The position numbers were made by a program, and so were the translations under genes. Below the pieces are notes generated by a model. The model worked only from the letters and a program-made list of their open reading frames with translations, was not told where the DNA came from and did no database searches. A DNA stretch of 64,000 nucleotides from Frigoriglobus tundricola. Its GTDB lineage: Bacteria > Planctomycetota > Planctomycetia > Gemmatales > Gemmataceae. This document shows, piece by piece, positions 33,033 to 42,359 of the stretch (the stretch's first letter is position 1; each line of letters starts with the position of its first letter). Location: contig NZ_CP053452.2 in the NCBI RefSeq assembly GCF_013128195.2, positions 6,944,001 through 7,008,000 on the forward strand, written 5' to 3'.

Positions 33033-34952
33033 ATGAACAACAGTCCAAACCGTTCCCCGGCGCCCCGCTCATCGCGGCAACGTTATCGCGACTTCGTCGA
33101 AGACTACAAACACCGGCGGCTGGACGAACCCGCACGCGCCGGCGCCCAAAAGGGTGAAGAGCCAAAAGCGCGTGCCGGCCGCCGCCCGTACGTGCGTGCG
33201 TACCTGCGGTACCTGCGCCCCCACCTGCGCGGGGCGTGTGCGATCTTCCTGCTGGCACTTGTCGTGGCCGGTCTGGAGATGATCGAGCCCCTGTTCATGC
33301 GGTTCATGGTCGATCGGGTCCTCCTGGACACGCAGCTCGATACGGAGTCGCGCCTCACCCGCCTCCACCTGGCCGGGGCGGCGTTCCTCGCCGTGGTGGT
33401 GGTCTCGAAGTTCGTGAACGTCTTCAAGGATTACCGGCAGAAGCTCTTGAACGCGCGGGTCATGCTGTCACTCCGCCGGGCCCTTTACGACCGGCTCCTG
33501 CACCTGCCGCTCCCGCGGCTCTGGGACATGAAGACCGGCGGCATCCTGTCCCGGCTCTCGGGCGACGTGGAAACGACCACCGGGCTGCTCCAAATGGCGA
33601 TCGTGTCGCCCGCCCTCTCGGCCGTGCGCCTCACGATCGCACTGGGCGTGCTGCTCACCCTCAACTGGCGCCTCGCGCTCATGGCGATGGCCGTGATTCC
33701 CGGGGCGGTGATGATGAGTTTCACGGTTTCGCGGCGCGTGCGGCCCATCTACCGGTCGGTCCGGAAGGACGCCGAAGCCATCGACGGCCGGGCGGGCGAG
33801 ACGTTCTCGGGCATCCGGGTCGTCCGGGCGTTCGGGCGGGAGATGCGGGAGCTGATCGAGTACCTGCTCGGCCGCCACACGGTGCTCCGCAAGGAGCTGT
33901 TCGCCCACCGCCGCGAGCTGGTGCTGTGGACGGCGTGGGGGCTCCTCACGACCGGCGTCAACGTGGTGATCGTCTGGTACGGGGGCTATCTGGCGGTCAC
34001 CGGCCGGGCCTCGGTCGGCGACATCATGGCCTTCCAGTGGTACACGTTCCTGCTGCTCGGCCCGGTCTGGAACATCGTCAACTCGTTCTCCGAACTCCAG
34101 CGGTCGCTCGCGGCGACGGAGCGGGTGTTCGAGGTGCTCGAGACCGGCGCCGACAAGCCCGACCGGCCCGGCGCCCGCCCCGCGCCGGCCGTGGTCGCGG
34201 AGATCCGGTTCGAGGGGGTCGAGTTCGAGTACCACGAGGGGCGCCCCGTGGTCCGCGACCTGAACGTGGTCGTGCCCGGTGGGTCGGTGGTGGCGCTGGT
34301 GGGCCGGAGCGGGGCCGGGAAGACCACGGTGACGGACCTGGTGGCGCGGTTCCACGACCCGACCCGCGGGCGGCTCCTCGTCAACGGCGTGGACGTTCGG
34401 GACTACCGGTTGCGCGCGTACCGCGACCTCCTGGCGCTCGTCCAGCAGGACGTGTTCCTGTTCGACGGCTCGGTCCGGGACAACATCGCCTACGGGCGGC
34501 CCGGCGCGACGGACGCCGAGGTGGAGGACGCGGCGCGACGGGCCAACGCCCACGAATTCATCACCAAACTGCCCACGGGGTACGCGACGTTGGTCGGGGA
34601 GCGCGGGGTGCGGCTGTCCGGCGGCCAGCAGCAACGACTGGCCATCGCCCGGGCGATCCTCGCGTCCCCCCAGATCCTCATCCTCGACGAAGCGACGAGC
34701 AACCTGGACACCGAGAGCGAGCAACTGATCCAGGCGTCGATGGCGGAACTGCTGGCCGGGCGGACGACGTTTGTCATTGCTCACCGGCTGTCCACGATCC
34801 GCCGAGCAGACCTGATTCTGCTGATGGACGACGGGCGGGTCGTCGAGCGCGGCACGCACGAGGAACTGATGGCGGCCCGCGGCGCGTACCACGGCATGGT
34901 GGTGCGCCAGACGACCGCCCACAGCGAAACGATCGAGGACGAGTGGCGCTGA
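33033..34952 (+). CDS. ABC transporter, fused permease and ATPase (MsbA-like)
   Basis: A 639-residue half-transporter. Six predicted membrane helices lie within about 65-340 (CAIFLLALVVAGLEMIEPLF through DIMAFQWYTFLLLGPVWN). A nucleotide-binding domain follows, with Walker A GRSGAGKTT at about 424, signature LSGGQQQR at about 528 and Walker B ILILDEAT at about 548, plus the switch His in IAHRLST. It should work as a homodimeric exporter of lipid or drug type; the cargo cannot be predicted. I chose ATG 33033; ATG 33024 and a GTG/ATG further up are also possible. Confidence 0.9.
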   Translation: MNNSPNRSPAPRSSRQRYRDFVEDYKHRRLDEPARAGAQKGEEPKARAGRRPYVRAYLRYLRPHLRGACAIFLLALVVAGLEMIEPLFMRFMVDRVLLDTQLDTESRLTRLHLAGAAFLAVVVVSKFVNVFKDYRQKLLNARVMLSLRRALYDRLLHLPLPRLWDMKTGGILSRLSGDVETTTGLLQMAIVSPALSAVRLTIALGVLLTLNWRLALMAMAVIPGAVMMSFTVSRRVRPIYRSVRKDAEAIDGRAGETFSGIRVVRAFGREMRELIEYLLGRHTVLRKELFAHRRELVLWTAWGLLTTGVNVVIVWYGGYLAVTGRASVGDIMAFQWYTFLLLGPVWNIVNSFSELQRSLAATERVFEVLETGADKPDRPGARPAPAVVAEIRFEGVEFEYHEGRPVVRDLNVVVPGGSVVALVGRSGAGKTTVTDLVARFHDPTRGRLLVNGVDVRDYRLRAYRDLLALVQQDVFLFDGSVRDNIAYGRPGATDAEVEDAARRANAHEFITKLPTGYATLVGERGVRLSGGQQQRLAIARAILASPQILILDEATSNLDTESEQLIQASMAELLAGRTTFVIAHRLSTIRRADLILLMDDGRVVERGTHEELMAARGAYHGMVVRQTTAHSETIEDEWR

Positions 34953-35007
34953 CGCCGCAGGGGCATGAGATCGCGTGTGGAAACCGTGCCCTGGTCACCG
35001 CCGGCGC

Positions 35008-35532
35008 TCACGCACGGGCGCCGCGACCCCGGACGACACACAGCGCGCCGACCAATATCGACTGCACGAGCGGCACGTCCGAGAGGGTGAGCAAGCGGTA
35101 GCCGATCCGCTTCGGCCAGAGCTGGCGGATGTCGTCGGGCATTTTCGACAGCCAGTGCGCGAGGTCGTTGGTGACCAGAACGCCCGTGGCGACGACCCCA
35201 GCGAGCAGCAGAACGAAGCCCAGCGGGCGCAAGAGGCCGGGGAGCCAGCGCGCCACCGCCCAGGTGCCCGCGCCGAGCGCCACGAACCAGAGCAGGTGCA
35301 TCGACACCAGCGCGAGCAGTGGCGGGAAGCACCCCCACGGTCCGCAGAGCGACTCGCCGGGGTCGTAGGGGATGATTGCGACGAGAACCGCGGCGAACGC
35401 CGCCGACAGCCACCCGACCGCCGCCCACAACGGCCCCCGCGCGGCGTGGCGCCGGCACTCGCGCGGGCACTCGGTCGCTTCCACCGGTGCACCGACAGTT
35501 TCAGGCGCATCGGGCGTTTGTGTTTCGGACAC
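35008..35532 (-). CDS. four-helix membrane protein, unknown function
   Basis: A 174-residue protein with an acidic Pro-rich N-terminus, a Cys pair (ECPRECRRH) and four predicted membrane helices: WAAVGWLSAAFAAVLVAIIP, LLALVSMHLLWFVALGAGTW, PLGFVLLLAGVVATGVLV and the C-terminal PLVQSILVGALCVV. An extracytoplasmic loop contains CGPWGC, possibly a disulfide. I do not recognise the family. It is convergent with the ABC gene. Confidence 0.6.
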   Translation of the reverse strand: MSETQTPDAPETVGAPVEATECPRECRRHAARGPLWAAVGWLSAAFAAVLVAIIPYDPGESLCGPWGCFPPLLALVSMHLLWFVALGAGTWAVARWLPGLLRPLGFVLLLAGVVATGVLVTNDLAHWLSKMPDDIRQLWPKRIGYRLLTLSDVPLVQSILVGALCVVRGRGARA

Positions 35533-35624
35533 GGCCAGTCCCTCTCGGGGTCAAGTGAAGCAAAAGCGGGGGTACGAACCACACGACGACCGCGTCGTGT
35601 GGTTACGGGCCGGCGGACAGTTAA

Positions 35625-37031
35625 CTATCCGTGCCGGCGACCGGAGCCGTCGCCGAGATCGACGCCGAACGCGAACTCGTCGAACCGGTCCCGATCGTGA
35701 CCGTGATCGTGATCGTGATCGTGACCGTGGTGGTGATCGCGAAGCTGAACGACCGCGAGGCCCTGCGGGTGCGCGTCGGCCGGAACGAGGCCCTGTGGGA
35801 AGATCACCGGGGCGTTCGGCTCGGTCAGGGTGCCGTCGCGCGCGATCTGCAACGTGTGCAACTGGTTCCCCTGCGGGAACGACGGGTCGGTCGATTGCGT
35901 GACCGCGTACAGGTAGCGGCCGGTCGGGTCGAGCGCGATCTCGAACGAGTTCGTTTTCGGGCTCGTGGCCGTTCCGTTGAGCGCCCGCGGGCCGCCGAGC
36001 TGGAAGTTCTCGATCTGGACCGGGTGGAGCGGGTCGGCCAGCGAGTACACGCCGATCGAATCGGTCACCGTGTTGGACACGTACAGCACGCGGCCGTCAC
36101 TGCTGACCACGCACCAGCACGGCGCGGCCCCCTGGTCGGACACCTGCCCGACGAACGTCGTGCGCCCGGTCGCGTCGTAGGTGAACACGCCCACCTGGCT
36201 CGCCGACGTGAACCCGGCGTAGATGATGTTCTGCGTCGGGTTCACGGCCGCGCCGAGGAGGATCGGCGCGTTCGCGCCGGCCCCCGCCGGGCCGCCGGGC
36301 GCGGGCGTCAGGGTTCCGTCCGTGTCGATCCGGAACGTGGTGACCGTGTTCCCGCCGGGCGTGCCCTGGAGCGTCGCGGCCTCCACGAACAGGAACCGGT
36401 TGTCGGGCGAAACGAGCGTCTGCGTGACGAACGTCCCGACCGGGAAGGTCTGGGTCGCGCCCGGGATCGCGGTCAGCGTGCCGTCGCGGTTGATGTCGAA
36501 CGCGGTCACGTTCGGGGCCACGGTCCCCGGCACGCCGGCCGCGGCGTTGCCGCGGTTCGCCACGTACAGGTAGTTGCCCGCGACACCGATGCTGTCCGGT
36601 TCGACGCCGCCCGACGCGAAGACCCCGATCCGGTCCAGGGCGCCGTCGGCGCGAACGCGGAACGCCGTGATCGACCCGCTGCCCTCGTTCACCGCGAAGA
36701 GGAACCGGCCGTCGGCGGTCACCCGCACCTGCTGGTCGCCGTCATCGGGGCCGACGATCTTGGGGACGTTCAACTGCCCGGTCCCGCCGGTGGCGAAGCT
36801 GCCGATCTGGTGCTCCTGGCCGTCCGAAGTGCGCAGGTACGCCAGCACCGCGTTCTGCCCCGCGGCCGGGTTGTTGCTCTCGACGTAAACGACCGCGGGG
36901 GCCGAACTGGTCGGCGCGAACCCCCCGTCGGCGGGCGACGCGCTCGGGACGTCGCGGCGGTCCATCGCCTCCAGGTCGAGGCGGGCGCGGAGCGGGGTGG
37001 CGGAACTGCGGGTGTGAAACCGGCCGAACAT
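35625..37031 (-). CDS. secreted lactonase-like beta-propeller with His/Asp-rich tail
   Basis: A 468-residue protein. The N-terminus has the planctomycete surface-protein motif LEAMDRRDVPSA in place of a classical signal. Propeller blades follow (VRVTADGRFLFAVNEGSGSI, NYLYVANRGN, VVSSDGRVLYVSNTVTDSIG, IALDPTGRYLYAVTQSTD), like the 6-phosphogluconolactonase family. The C-terminus ends in a metal-binding-like stretch HHHGHDHDHDHGHDRDR, encoded by tandem GATCGT/GACCGT units at 35690-35735. The role is unknown; the tail might bind divalent metals at the cell surface. The gene is divergent from the ECF sigma gene. Confidence 0.75.
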   Translation of the reverse strand: MFGRFHTRSSATPLRARLDLEAMDRRDVPSASPADGGFAPTSSAPAVVYVESNNPAAGQNAVLAYLRTSDGQEHQIGSFATGGTGQLNVPKIVGPDDGDQQVRVTADGRFLFAVNEGSGSITAFRVRADGALDRIGVFASGGVEPDSIGVAGNYLYVANRGNAAAGVPGTVAPNVTAFDINRDGTLTAIPGATQTFPVGTFVTQTLVSPDNRFLFVEAATLQGTPGGNTVTTFRIDTDGTLTPAPGGPAGAGANAPILLGAAVNPTQNIIYAGFTSASQVGVFTYDATGRTTFVGQVSDQGAAPCWCVVSSDGRVLYVSNTVTDSIGVYSLADPLHPVQIENFQLGGPRALNGTATSPKTNSFEIALDPTGRYLYAVTQSTDPSFPQGNQLHTLQIARDGTLTEPNAPVIFPQGLVPADAHPQGLAVVQLRDHHHGHDHDHDHGHDRDRFDEFAFGVDLGDGSGRRHG

Positions 37032-37201
37032 GAGAACTCCCTTTCGGAACGAATCCTGGGCGACTCGGCCGGCGGTTCAATCGCTCGGCCGTCCGCAGTC
37101 TGTCGCCCGTCCGCGCGCGTCCTTACACCGGACCCAACGGATTCCCGAGCCTTCACGGATTCTTCGCTTTTCTTGTAAGTTGCCGGTGCGGGTCCCGACA
37201 T

Positions 37202-37867
37202 ATGATGCGCACGGACCGCGCCCCGGAACGGACGGTGACGATGTCGAAGGCCGATACTCCGACGATAAGCGACTCGACGCGTGGCGCACCGCTGGACCCG
37301 CGCGCGTGGGTGGAGCGGTACGGCGACTACCTCTACCGGTTCGCGGTCGCGCGCGTCCGCCGACAGGACGCGGCCGAAGACCTCGTTCAGGACACGTTGC
37401 TCGCGGCGTGGAAGGGGCGCGTCGGGTTCGACGGGACGGCGTCCGAACGCACCTGGCTCACCGCGATCCTCAAGCGGAAGGTAATCGACTGGCTCCGGCG
37501 CCAGGTGCGCGAGCAACTCGCGGTGGATTCGAACACCGACCCGGAGCGGTTCGAGATCGAGTTGTTCACCCGTCGCGGCGAGTGGAAGGCGCCGCCCGGT
37601 GCGTGGAGCCGCGAGCGGACCATAGAGGCGCTCGACCGGGACGAGTTCTGGGCCGTCCTGTACTCCTGTCTCGACAAACTGCCGGCCCGGTTGCGGGACG
37701 TGTTCGCGCTCCGGTACCTGGACGAGGCGGCGACGGAATCTTTGTGTCAGGATCTGGGCCTGACGCCGTCCAACTTGTGGGTCATGCTCCACCGGGCGCG
37801 GCTGCGCATGTGGTGGTGCCTGTCGCGGAACTGGTTTGGTGAAGAACCGGAAGGGACCGAGCCATGA
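37202..37867 (+). CDS. ECF RNA polymerase sigma factor
   Basis: A 221-residue sigma-70 family protein without region 1. Region 2 is seen as WVERYGDYLYRFAVARVRR with QDAAEDLVQDTLLAAW, and region 4 as LPARLRDVFALRYLDEAATE with LGLTPSNLWVMLHRARLRM. A long linker (SNTDPERFEIELFTRRGEW) between them is typical of planctomycete ECFs. Translation may start at ATG 37202, 37205 or 37241. Its TGA overlaps the ATG of a putative zinc anti-sigma factor, so the two are a regulatory pair. Confidence 0.88.
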   Translation: MMRTDRAPERTVTMSKADTPTISDSTRGAPLDPRAWVERYGDYLYRFAVARVRRQDAAEDLVQDTLLAAWKGRVGFDGTASERTWLTAILKRKVIDWLRRQVREQLAVDSNTDPERFEIELFTRRGEWKAPPGAWSRERTIEALDRDEFWAVLYSCLDKLPARLRDVFALRYLDEAATESLCQDLGLTPSNLWVMLHRARLRMWWCLSRNWFGEEPEGTEP

Positions 37868-38118
37868 TCTGCCGCCGGGCGGCCGAAGTGATTACCCAGT
37901 CCCTCGACGGGCCGATTACGCTGCGCGTGCGCGTGGCGCTCGGCGTACACACGCTGTTCTGCTCGCCGTGCCGCCGGTTCCGGCGCCAGATGGTTCGTCT
38001 CCAGACCGCGTTCCGGGCGTCCGCGAACGCGGAACCCCCGGCCGGAGGGGAGGGCCTGTCCCCCGCGGCCCGCGAGCGGATCGCGGCCGCGCTCAATCGA
38101 ACAACCGATTCCGGCTGA
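37864..38118 (+). CDS. small zinc-finger anti-sigma factor
   Basis: An 84-residue protein following the sigma factor with an ATGA overlap. The H-x3-C-x2-C pattern (HTLFCSPC) with an upstream Cys (MICRR) is the core of zf-HC2 anti-sigma domains, which bind the sigma factor and may sense redox or metal. There is no membrane helix, so it is cytoplasmic. Its 3' end overlaps the convergent exonuclease gene by about 26 bases. Confidence 0.7.
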   Translation: MICRRAAEVITQSLDGPITLRVRVALGVHTLFCSPCRRFRRQMVRLQTAFRASANAEPPAGGEGLSPAARERIAAALNRTTDSG

Positions 38119-38692
38119 CTTCCGAGTTAGGCGGCGCCGACGGACCGGCACTTTCGGGCGCCGCCGCGGCGATGACGATCCGCGCGCAGGCTTCGGCATC
38201 CGAGCCGGCGTCGTGGTGGATGAGACCGATGCCGAGCCGGCGGCAGACGGCGGGGAGGTTCGCGGGTTTCATCGCCCACCGTCGCCGGGCGAGCTGGACC
38301 GTACACACGAAGGGCAGGGCGGGTGACGCGACCCCGTGCGCCGTGCAGCACGCGGTCAGGACGCCGCGATCGAACGGCGCGTTGTGTGCCGCGAGGAACG
38401 TCGCGCCGTCGAGGAGGTGGGTCACACGCGCCCAGGCGTCACGAAACACGGGCGAGTCTTTCACCATCGGCCAGGTGATGCCGTGGACGTGGGTGAACAG
38501 GATCCGCGGACGCGGCGGCCGGATGAGTATCGCCTCGCGGGCGACGACCTTCAAGTTTTCGACGCGGACCACGCCGACGGCACAGGCGCTATCGGCCCCG
38601 TGGTCGGCGGTCTCGAAATCGATCGCGACGAACGGCCGGTCGAACGGCGGAAGCGGGGCGGGGGGCTTCTTGCGGCGTGGGGTTGAAGGCAT
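38093..38692 (-). CDS. DEDDh 3'-5' exonuclease (DnaQ-like)
   Basis: A 199-residue exonuclease. ExoI motif VAIDFETAD supplies Asp25 and Glu27, ExoII is FLAAHNAPFDRGVL (Asp), and ExoIII is HHDAGSDAEACA (His and Asp). The single domain has no polymerase or helicase fusion, like stand-alone DnaQ/oligoribonuclease-type enzymes used in proofreading or repair. Start ATG 38692 lies ahead of a basic Pro-rich head. Confidence 0.85.
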   Translation of the reverse strand: MPSTPRRKKPPAPLPPFDRPFVAIDFETADHGADSACAVGVVRVENLKVVAREAILIRPPRPRILFTHVHGITWPMVKDSPVFRDAWARVTHLLDGATFLAAHNAPFDRGVLTACCTAHGVASPALPFVCTVQLARRRWAMKPANLPAVCRRLGIGLIHHDAGSDAEACARIVIAAAAPESAGPSAPPNSEVSRNRLFD

Positions 38693-38760
38693 TGGCGCCG
38701 TCCGTGTCTGGCGATGATTTACCGATAGTATACATCGGCGCAGCACCGCGAAAGACGAAA

Positions 38761-38891
38761 AGAACCTACCCCCCGGCCCGCTCCTTGAAGGGAAGGGGGT
38801 GAACGCCCGCGGCGCCGCCTCCGAGCCTCCAGAAGCGTTGAAACTCCGAAGGTCTGGCCCCCCTCCCTTCAGGGAGGGGTTGGGGGTGGGT
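38761..38891. repeat. GC-rich palindrome, CCCTCC/GGAGGG family, copy 2
   Basis: AACCTACCCCCC... and ...GGGGTTGGGGGTGGGT arms flank a central insert (about 38790-38850), with an inner CCCTCCCTTCAGGGAGGGG hairpin. It lies between the exonuclease start and the ArfB stop, both on the minus strand. Confidence 0.7.
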
Positions 38892-38948
38892 CGGCTTCGC
38901 ACCGGAGGTGGCAAACCGGATTGAGTCTCCCAGCACGTCGGGAATGGT

Positions 38949-39374
38949 TCAGTCGTCGCCCCCGCCCACGCGGCGGGACTGCTTTTTCGCGCTCGTGTGG
39001 CGCTTGTCCGCCACGCGGCGCCTCTTGGCCCCCTTCGACACCTTCGTTTTCTTACGCACCGTCGGCTCGACGAGCGCCAGACGCACCATCTCCGCCAGTT
39101 TCGTCAAACAGTCTTCCTTGTTCCGTTCCTGATCGCGGTACTTTTGCGACTGAATGACCGCGTCGCCCTCGGTGGTGAACCGGCTCGGGAACGTCGCCCT
39201 CATCCGCGCCATTGCGGCCGGCGGGACCGGCGCCGTCGTCGCGGCGGCCCTCCACCGCAGGACCGCTTTGGACGCCACCTTGTTCACGTTCTGCCCGCCC
39301 GGCCCGCCGGAGCGCGCGAAGCTCCATTCCAGTTCCTCGTCCGGGATGGCGATGGTATCGGTGATGGGGAACAT
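38949..39374 (-). CDS. arfB: peptide chain release factor-like ribosome rescue protein
   Basis: A 141-residue ArfB/YaeJ-type peptidyl-tRNA hydrolase that rescues stalled ribosomes. The catalytic GGQ lies in FARSGGPGGQNVNKVASKAV, close to the N-terminus as in ArfB, and the C-terminal tail is Lys/Arg-rich (RRRVADKRHTSAKKQSRR), as needed to enter the mRNA channel. No stop-codon-recognition domain is present. The frame is open far upstream, but ATG 39374 is the sensible start because the extension overlaps the next gene's promoter and reading frame. Confidence 0.88.
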   Translation of the reverse strand: MFPITDTIAIPDEELEWSFARSGGPGGQNVNKVASKAVLRWRAAATTAPVPPAAMARMRATFPSRFTTEGDAVIQSQKYRDQERNKEDCLTKLAEMVRLALVEPTVRKKTKVSKGAKRRRVADKRHTSAKKQSRRVGGGDD

Positions 39375-39493
39375 GGGTTCCTTCGGGTAAGGCTGCCGTT
39401 CCGCCGGTCGACCCGGCTTGACCGCGCACCGCGGTTTGCCTATCGTTCGCCGGCGCGCGGGACGCGCAATCGGTACGCACGGAGCGCAGCGGT

Positions 39494-41146
39494 ATGAGTT
39501 CCACAGTCGGCGGTCGGCTCGAGGCGGTCGAACGCCCGCGGACGCTGTTCGGGCCGGACTACCTGCGGCTCGCGGTTCTGGCGCTGGTCGCGGTCGCGGC
39601 CCACGGGTGGCTCGTGGGACACACCGCTCTGACCGCCCGCGACAGCCTGGGGTTCGCGCGCCTGGCCCTGTGCTTCGAGAACCCGTCGGCCGCCCCGCCC
39701 TTCGAGAACGGCCGCCCGAAGAACACCCTCGATCACATCCGCGAGGCCGAACAACCGCCGGGGTATCCGCTTGCGGTGTGGGCCGTGGACGTCGCCCTCC
39801 GAAGCGTCTCCAGCCGCCCGACGCCGGACCGGGTGCTGCTCGCGGCGCAACTGGCGAACGCCCTCGCGGCCGTTCTGCTCGTGATACCAACTTACCTCAT
39901 CGGCCGGATGCTGTTCACCCGGAACGTGGGATTCGCCGCGGCGCTGCTCTTTCAAGTGTTACCGGTGCCGCTGCGGATCACCAGCGACGGACTCACGGAA
40001 GGGGTGTACCTGCTGGCAACGGGTGTGGCGATCATGCTGGCCGTGCGGGCGGTGCGGCGCCCGGGGATCGGGGCCTTTCTGCTGTGCGGGGTCGCCACCG
40101 GCGCCAGTTACCTCGTGCGGCCCGAGGGGCTGCTGGTCGCCGCCGGGCCGGCGGCGGTCGTGCTGTACATGGGTATCAGCCGCCTGTGGCCGCGCGACGC
40201 GGCGTTCGGGCGGTTCGTCGCGCTCCTCATCGGCGTGCTGCTCGTTTCCGTCCCGTACATGGCCCTCATCGGCAAGTTCACGAACAAGCCGACCGGAACG
40301 TACCTCAACCCAGTTGGCGATCCGTCGGTTCCGCTTTTCAAGGGCGGGCTGCCGGTCGGCGCGCAGCGGGCGGTAACGGGTGCGCCCCTGTTCGCGGAAT
40401 GGTGGAACAACGAGCGCGACGCGGGCCGCTCGCGCCTGCTGTGGGCCTTCCAGGCGGTCTTCAAAGAGGCGAGCAAGAGCGCGAACTATGTCGTGTGGCC
40501 GCTGGCGCTCTTCGCCGTCCTGGCGCTGCGGCGCAAGTTCGCGACCGAGCCCGGACTGTGGGTGCTGTCGGTCCTCGTCGGCTGCAATCTCGCGCTTCTG
40601 GTGTACCTCGCGGCCCGTGTCGGTTACGTGTCCGAGCGGCACACGGTCCTGCTGACGATGCTCGCGTGCCAGCTCGCCGCCGGCGGGCTGCCGCTCCTGG
40701 CCGCCGCGCTGGGCCAACTCCTGCCGCGCGTCGAGCGCCTCGGCGTCCGCATCACGGCGGCCAGCTTGTTGGTCGCGCTGGTCGCTTCGGCGCTGCCGTT
40801 CGCCCTCAAACCGATGCACCCGCAGCGCGAGGGCCACAAGCGCGCCGGTCTGTGGATCGCGTCCCATATTACCGACAACGATGCGATGATCGATCCGTAC
40901 AACTGGGCCGAATGGTACGCCGGCCGCACGCTGTACCGCACGTCGTGGAACCCGCCGAAATCGAAGAACAATTACGTGGTTCTGGAAAACGAGCTGGTGA
41001 AGACCGGCCCGCACTCGCGGCTGCCGGTGCTGCCGGAGGCGCAACGGCTGTCCAAACAGTCCGACAGTCGGATCGTGTACCACTGGCCGGAAAACGTGCC
41101 ACAAAAAGACGCCGTTATCTACGTGTACAAGCTCGGGCCGGATTAA
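39494..41146 (+). CDS. GT39-like membrane glycosyltransferase
   Basis: A 550-residue integral membrane protein with about ten helices. Family features are the acidic loop after the first helix (ALTARDSLGFARLALCF), the EAEQPPGYPLAVW stretch and ITSDGLTEGVYLLATG. These resemble ArnT/PMT-type enzymes that transfer a sugar from a polyprenyl-phosphate carrier to protein or lipid on the outer face. A C-terminal soluble domain starts near KRAGLWIASHITDNDAMIDP. The acceptor is unknown. Confidence 0.75.
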   Translation: MSSTVGGRLEAVERPRTLFGPDYLRLAVLALVAVAAHGWLVGHTALTARDSLGFARLALCFENPSAAPPFENGRPKNTLDHIREAEQPPGYPLAVWAVDVALRSVSSRPTPDRVLLAAQLANALAAVLLVIPTYLIGRMLFTRNVGFAAALLFQVLPVPLRITSDGLTEGVYLLATGVAIMLAVRAVRRPGIGAFLLCGVATGASYLVRPEGLLVAAGPAAVVLYMGISRLWPRDAAFGRFVALLIGVLLVSVPYMALIGKFTNKPTGTYLNPVGDPSVPLFKGGLPVGAQRAVTGAPLFAEWWNNERDAGRSRLLWAFQAVFKEASKSANYVVWPLALFAVLALRRKFATEPGLWVLSVLVGCNLALLVYLAARVGYVSERHTVLLTMLACQLAAGGLPLLAAALGQLLPRVERLGVRITAASLLVALVASALPFALKPMHPQREGHKRAGLWIASHITDNDAMIDPYNWAEWYAGRTLYRTSWNPPKSKNNYVVLENELVKTGPHSRLPVLPEAQRLSKQSDSRIVYHWPENVPQKDAVIYVYKLGPD

Positions 41147-41212
41147 GCGGAACGCCCCCGGCACGAAGGTTCGGTATGAGGCGGTTGGTGAGACCGAGAC
41201 GCGCGGCGCGTC

Positions 41213-41313
41213 CGAAGGTCTTGCTCCCCTCCCTTTGGGGAGGGGCTTGGGGTGGGTTCTTCGCCTTGCTCCCCCCTCCTTTCAGGGAAGGGAGGGGGGG
41301 GAGGTCGTTCGCC
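41213..41313. repeat. GC-rich palindrome, CCCTCC/GGAGGG family, copy 3
   Basis: Two nested hairpins (CCCCTCCCTTTGGGGAGGGG and a CCCCCCTCC...GGAGGGGGGG pair), with GGTGGGTTCTTCG between them as in copy 1. It lies between the convergent GT39 and DUF1559 genes. Confidence 0.75.
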
Positions 41314-41322
41314 TTCGCTTGT

Positions 41323-42213
41323 TCAGTCGGTGGTGTAGCGCCCGTCCGTGGCTTGCGGCAAGAAGCCGGGCTGGAGGCCCGGGAAGCTCGTCTTGGCCGC
41401 ATTCCATGTCGCTTGAGAGAACGGGGTGACGGACGGTTCCGGTGACATCGGCGTCCGCATTTCGACGTGCCCGTCCACAAAGGAAACCATCGTCTGACCG
41501 TTCCACCAGAACGGGGAGAACGCGACGCCGTAGCTGGTCGTGGCCTGAGTGGCGGTCGGGTCGTAGGTGTTCCCGTTCGCAACGAGGGGCGAGCCGAACA
41601 TGCACGACCCCTGCTCCGTCAGCCCCCCGCTTGAGCTGAGTTGTAGCACCTCAGCGAACATGTACGTTTGCGAGGTCGCGGCGATGGTCACAATGGCCCG
41701 CCCCTTTACCGGCATCTTGACGGTGAACGATTGCGCGTTCGCCGGGTCCGAGAGCAGGTTCCGGTTGTAGGCGTATCCCCCCGTCGCGCCCAGGAAGACG
41801 AGGGTGATGGACGATTGATACGCCTCGAACTTCGGCGACACGTTGATCTTGTTGTTCCCCTCGTAATAGGGGGTCAGAATCCCCTGTCTCGGGTCCACCG
41901 AAATGATGCTGTAGGTGTTGGGGTCCGAGGTCGCGTAGCCGAACTGGTACCTGGACTGAAGGTAGTCCGGGGTTTCGAGTTCGTAGACGTGGGGCAGAAC
42001 CCCGTTCGCGGATTCGAAGTTCATCGCGGCGAGGGTGAGCTGCCGCATGTTGTTGAGGCCCTTCGCGCGAGCGGCGGCCTCGCGCACTTTCTGCACGGCG
42101 GGGAGGAGCAGGCCGATCAGGATCGCGATGATCGCGATCACCACCAACAGCTCGATCAGTGTGAAGGCACGGGGCGCGCGGGGACTCGGTCCCCGGAACG
42201 GAATGGGACGCAC
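41323..42213 (-). CDS. DUF1559 prepilin-like protein behind a B12 riboswitch
   Basis: A 296-residue pseudopilin-type protein. The prepilin peptidase leader is [20 protein letters not shown] with cleavage expected before the Phe, followed by [22 protein letters not shown] and the DUF1559 body. It ends with the usual [13 protein letters not shown] block ([14 protein letters not shown]). This family is hugely expanded in planctomycetes and probably forms surface or secretion structures. Start GTG 42213. A cobalamin riboswitch on the same strand ends about 145 bases upstream, which is unusual for this family and suggests a role linked to B12 supply. Confidence 0.85.
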   Translation of the reverse strand: MRPIPFRGPSPRAPRAFTLIELLVVIAIIAILIGLLLPAVQKVREAAARAKGLNNMRQLTLAAMNFESANGVLPHVYELETPDYLQSRYQFGYATSDPNTYSIISVDPRQGILTPYYEGNNKINVSPKFEAYQSSITLVFLGATGGYAYNRNLLSDPANAQSFTVKMPVKGRAIVTIAATSQTYMFAEVLQLSSSGGLTEQGSCMFGSPLVANGNTYDPTATQATTSYGVAFSPFWWNGQTMVSFVDGHVEMRTPMSPEPSVTPFSQATWNAAKTSFPGLQPGFLPQATDGRYTTD

Positions 42214-42359
42214 GGATTCGGCTCCTACTCGCCGGGTCGGGCGAGTGGTAGTCGGGGCGGACCCGTGGCGCAAAAAACGGGCGGTTGCCGCGCGTGCGGC
42301 GGAATGGGAAGACCGGCCCGTTCAGCGGCTCGGTCCGGAGCCCGAACGATGGAAATGCC

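Noticed and set aside
33468-34922. Minus-strand frame opposite the ABC transporter
   Set aside because: No motif; His/Arg/Val-rich shadow of the transporter gene.
35690-35735. CRISPR-like short tandem repeats
   Set aside because: Hexamer repeats without spacers, inside a coding frame for a His/Asp tail.
39375-39890. Upstream extension of the ArfB frame
   Set aside because: It would overlap the start of the GT39-like gene; ArfB proteins place GGQ near the N-terminus, as ATG 39374 gives.
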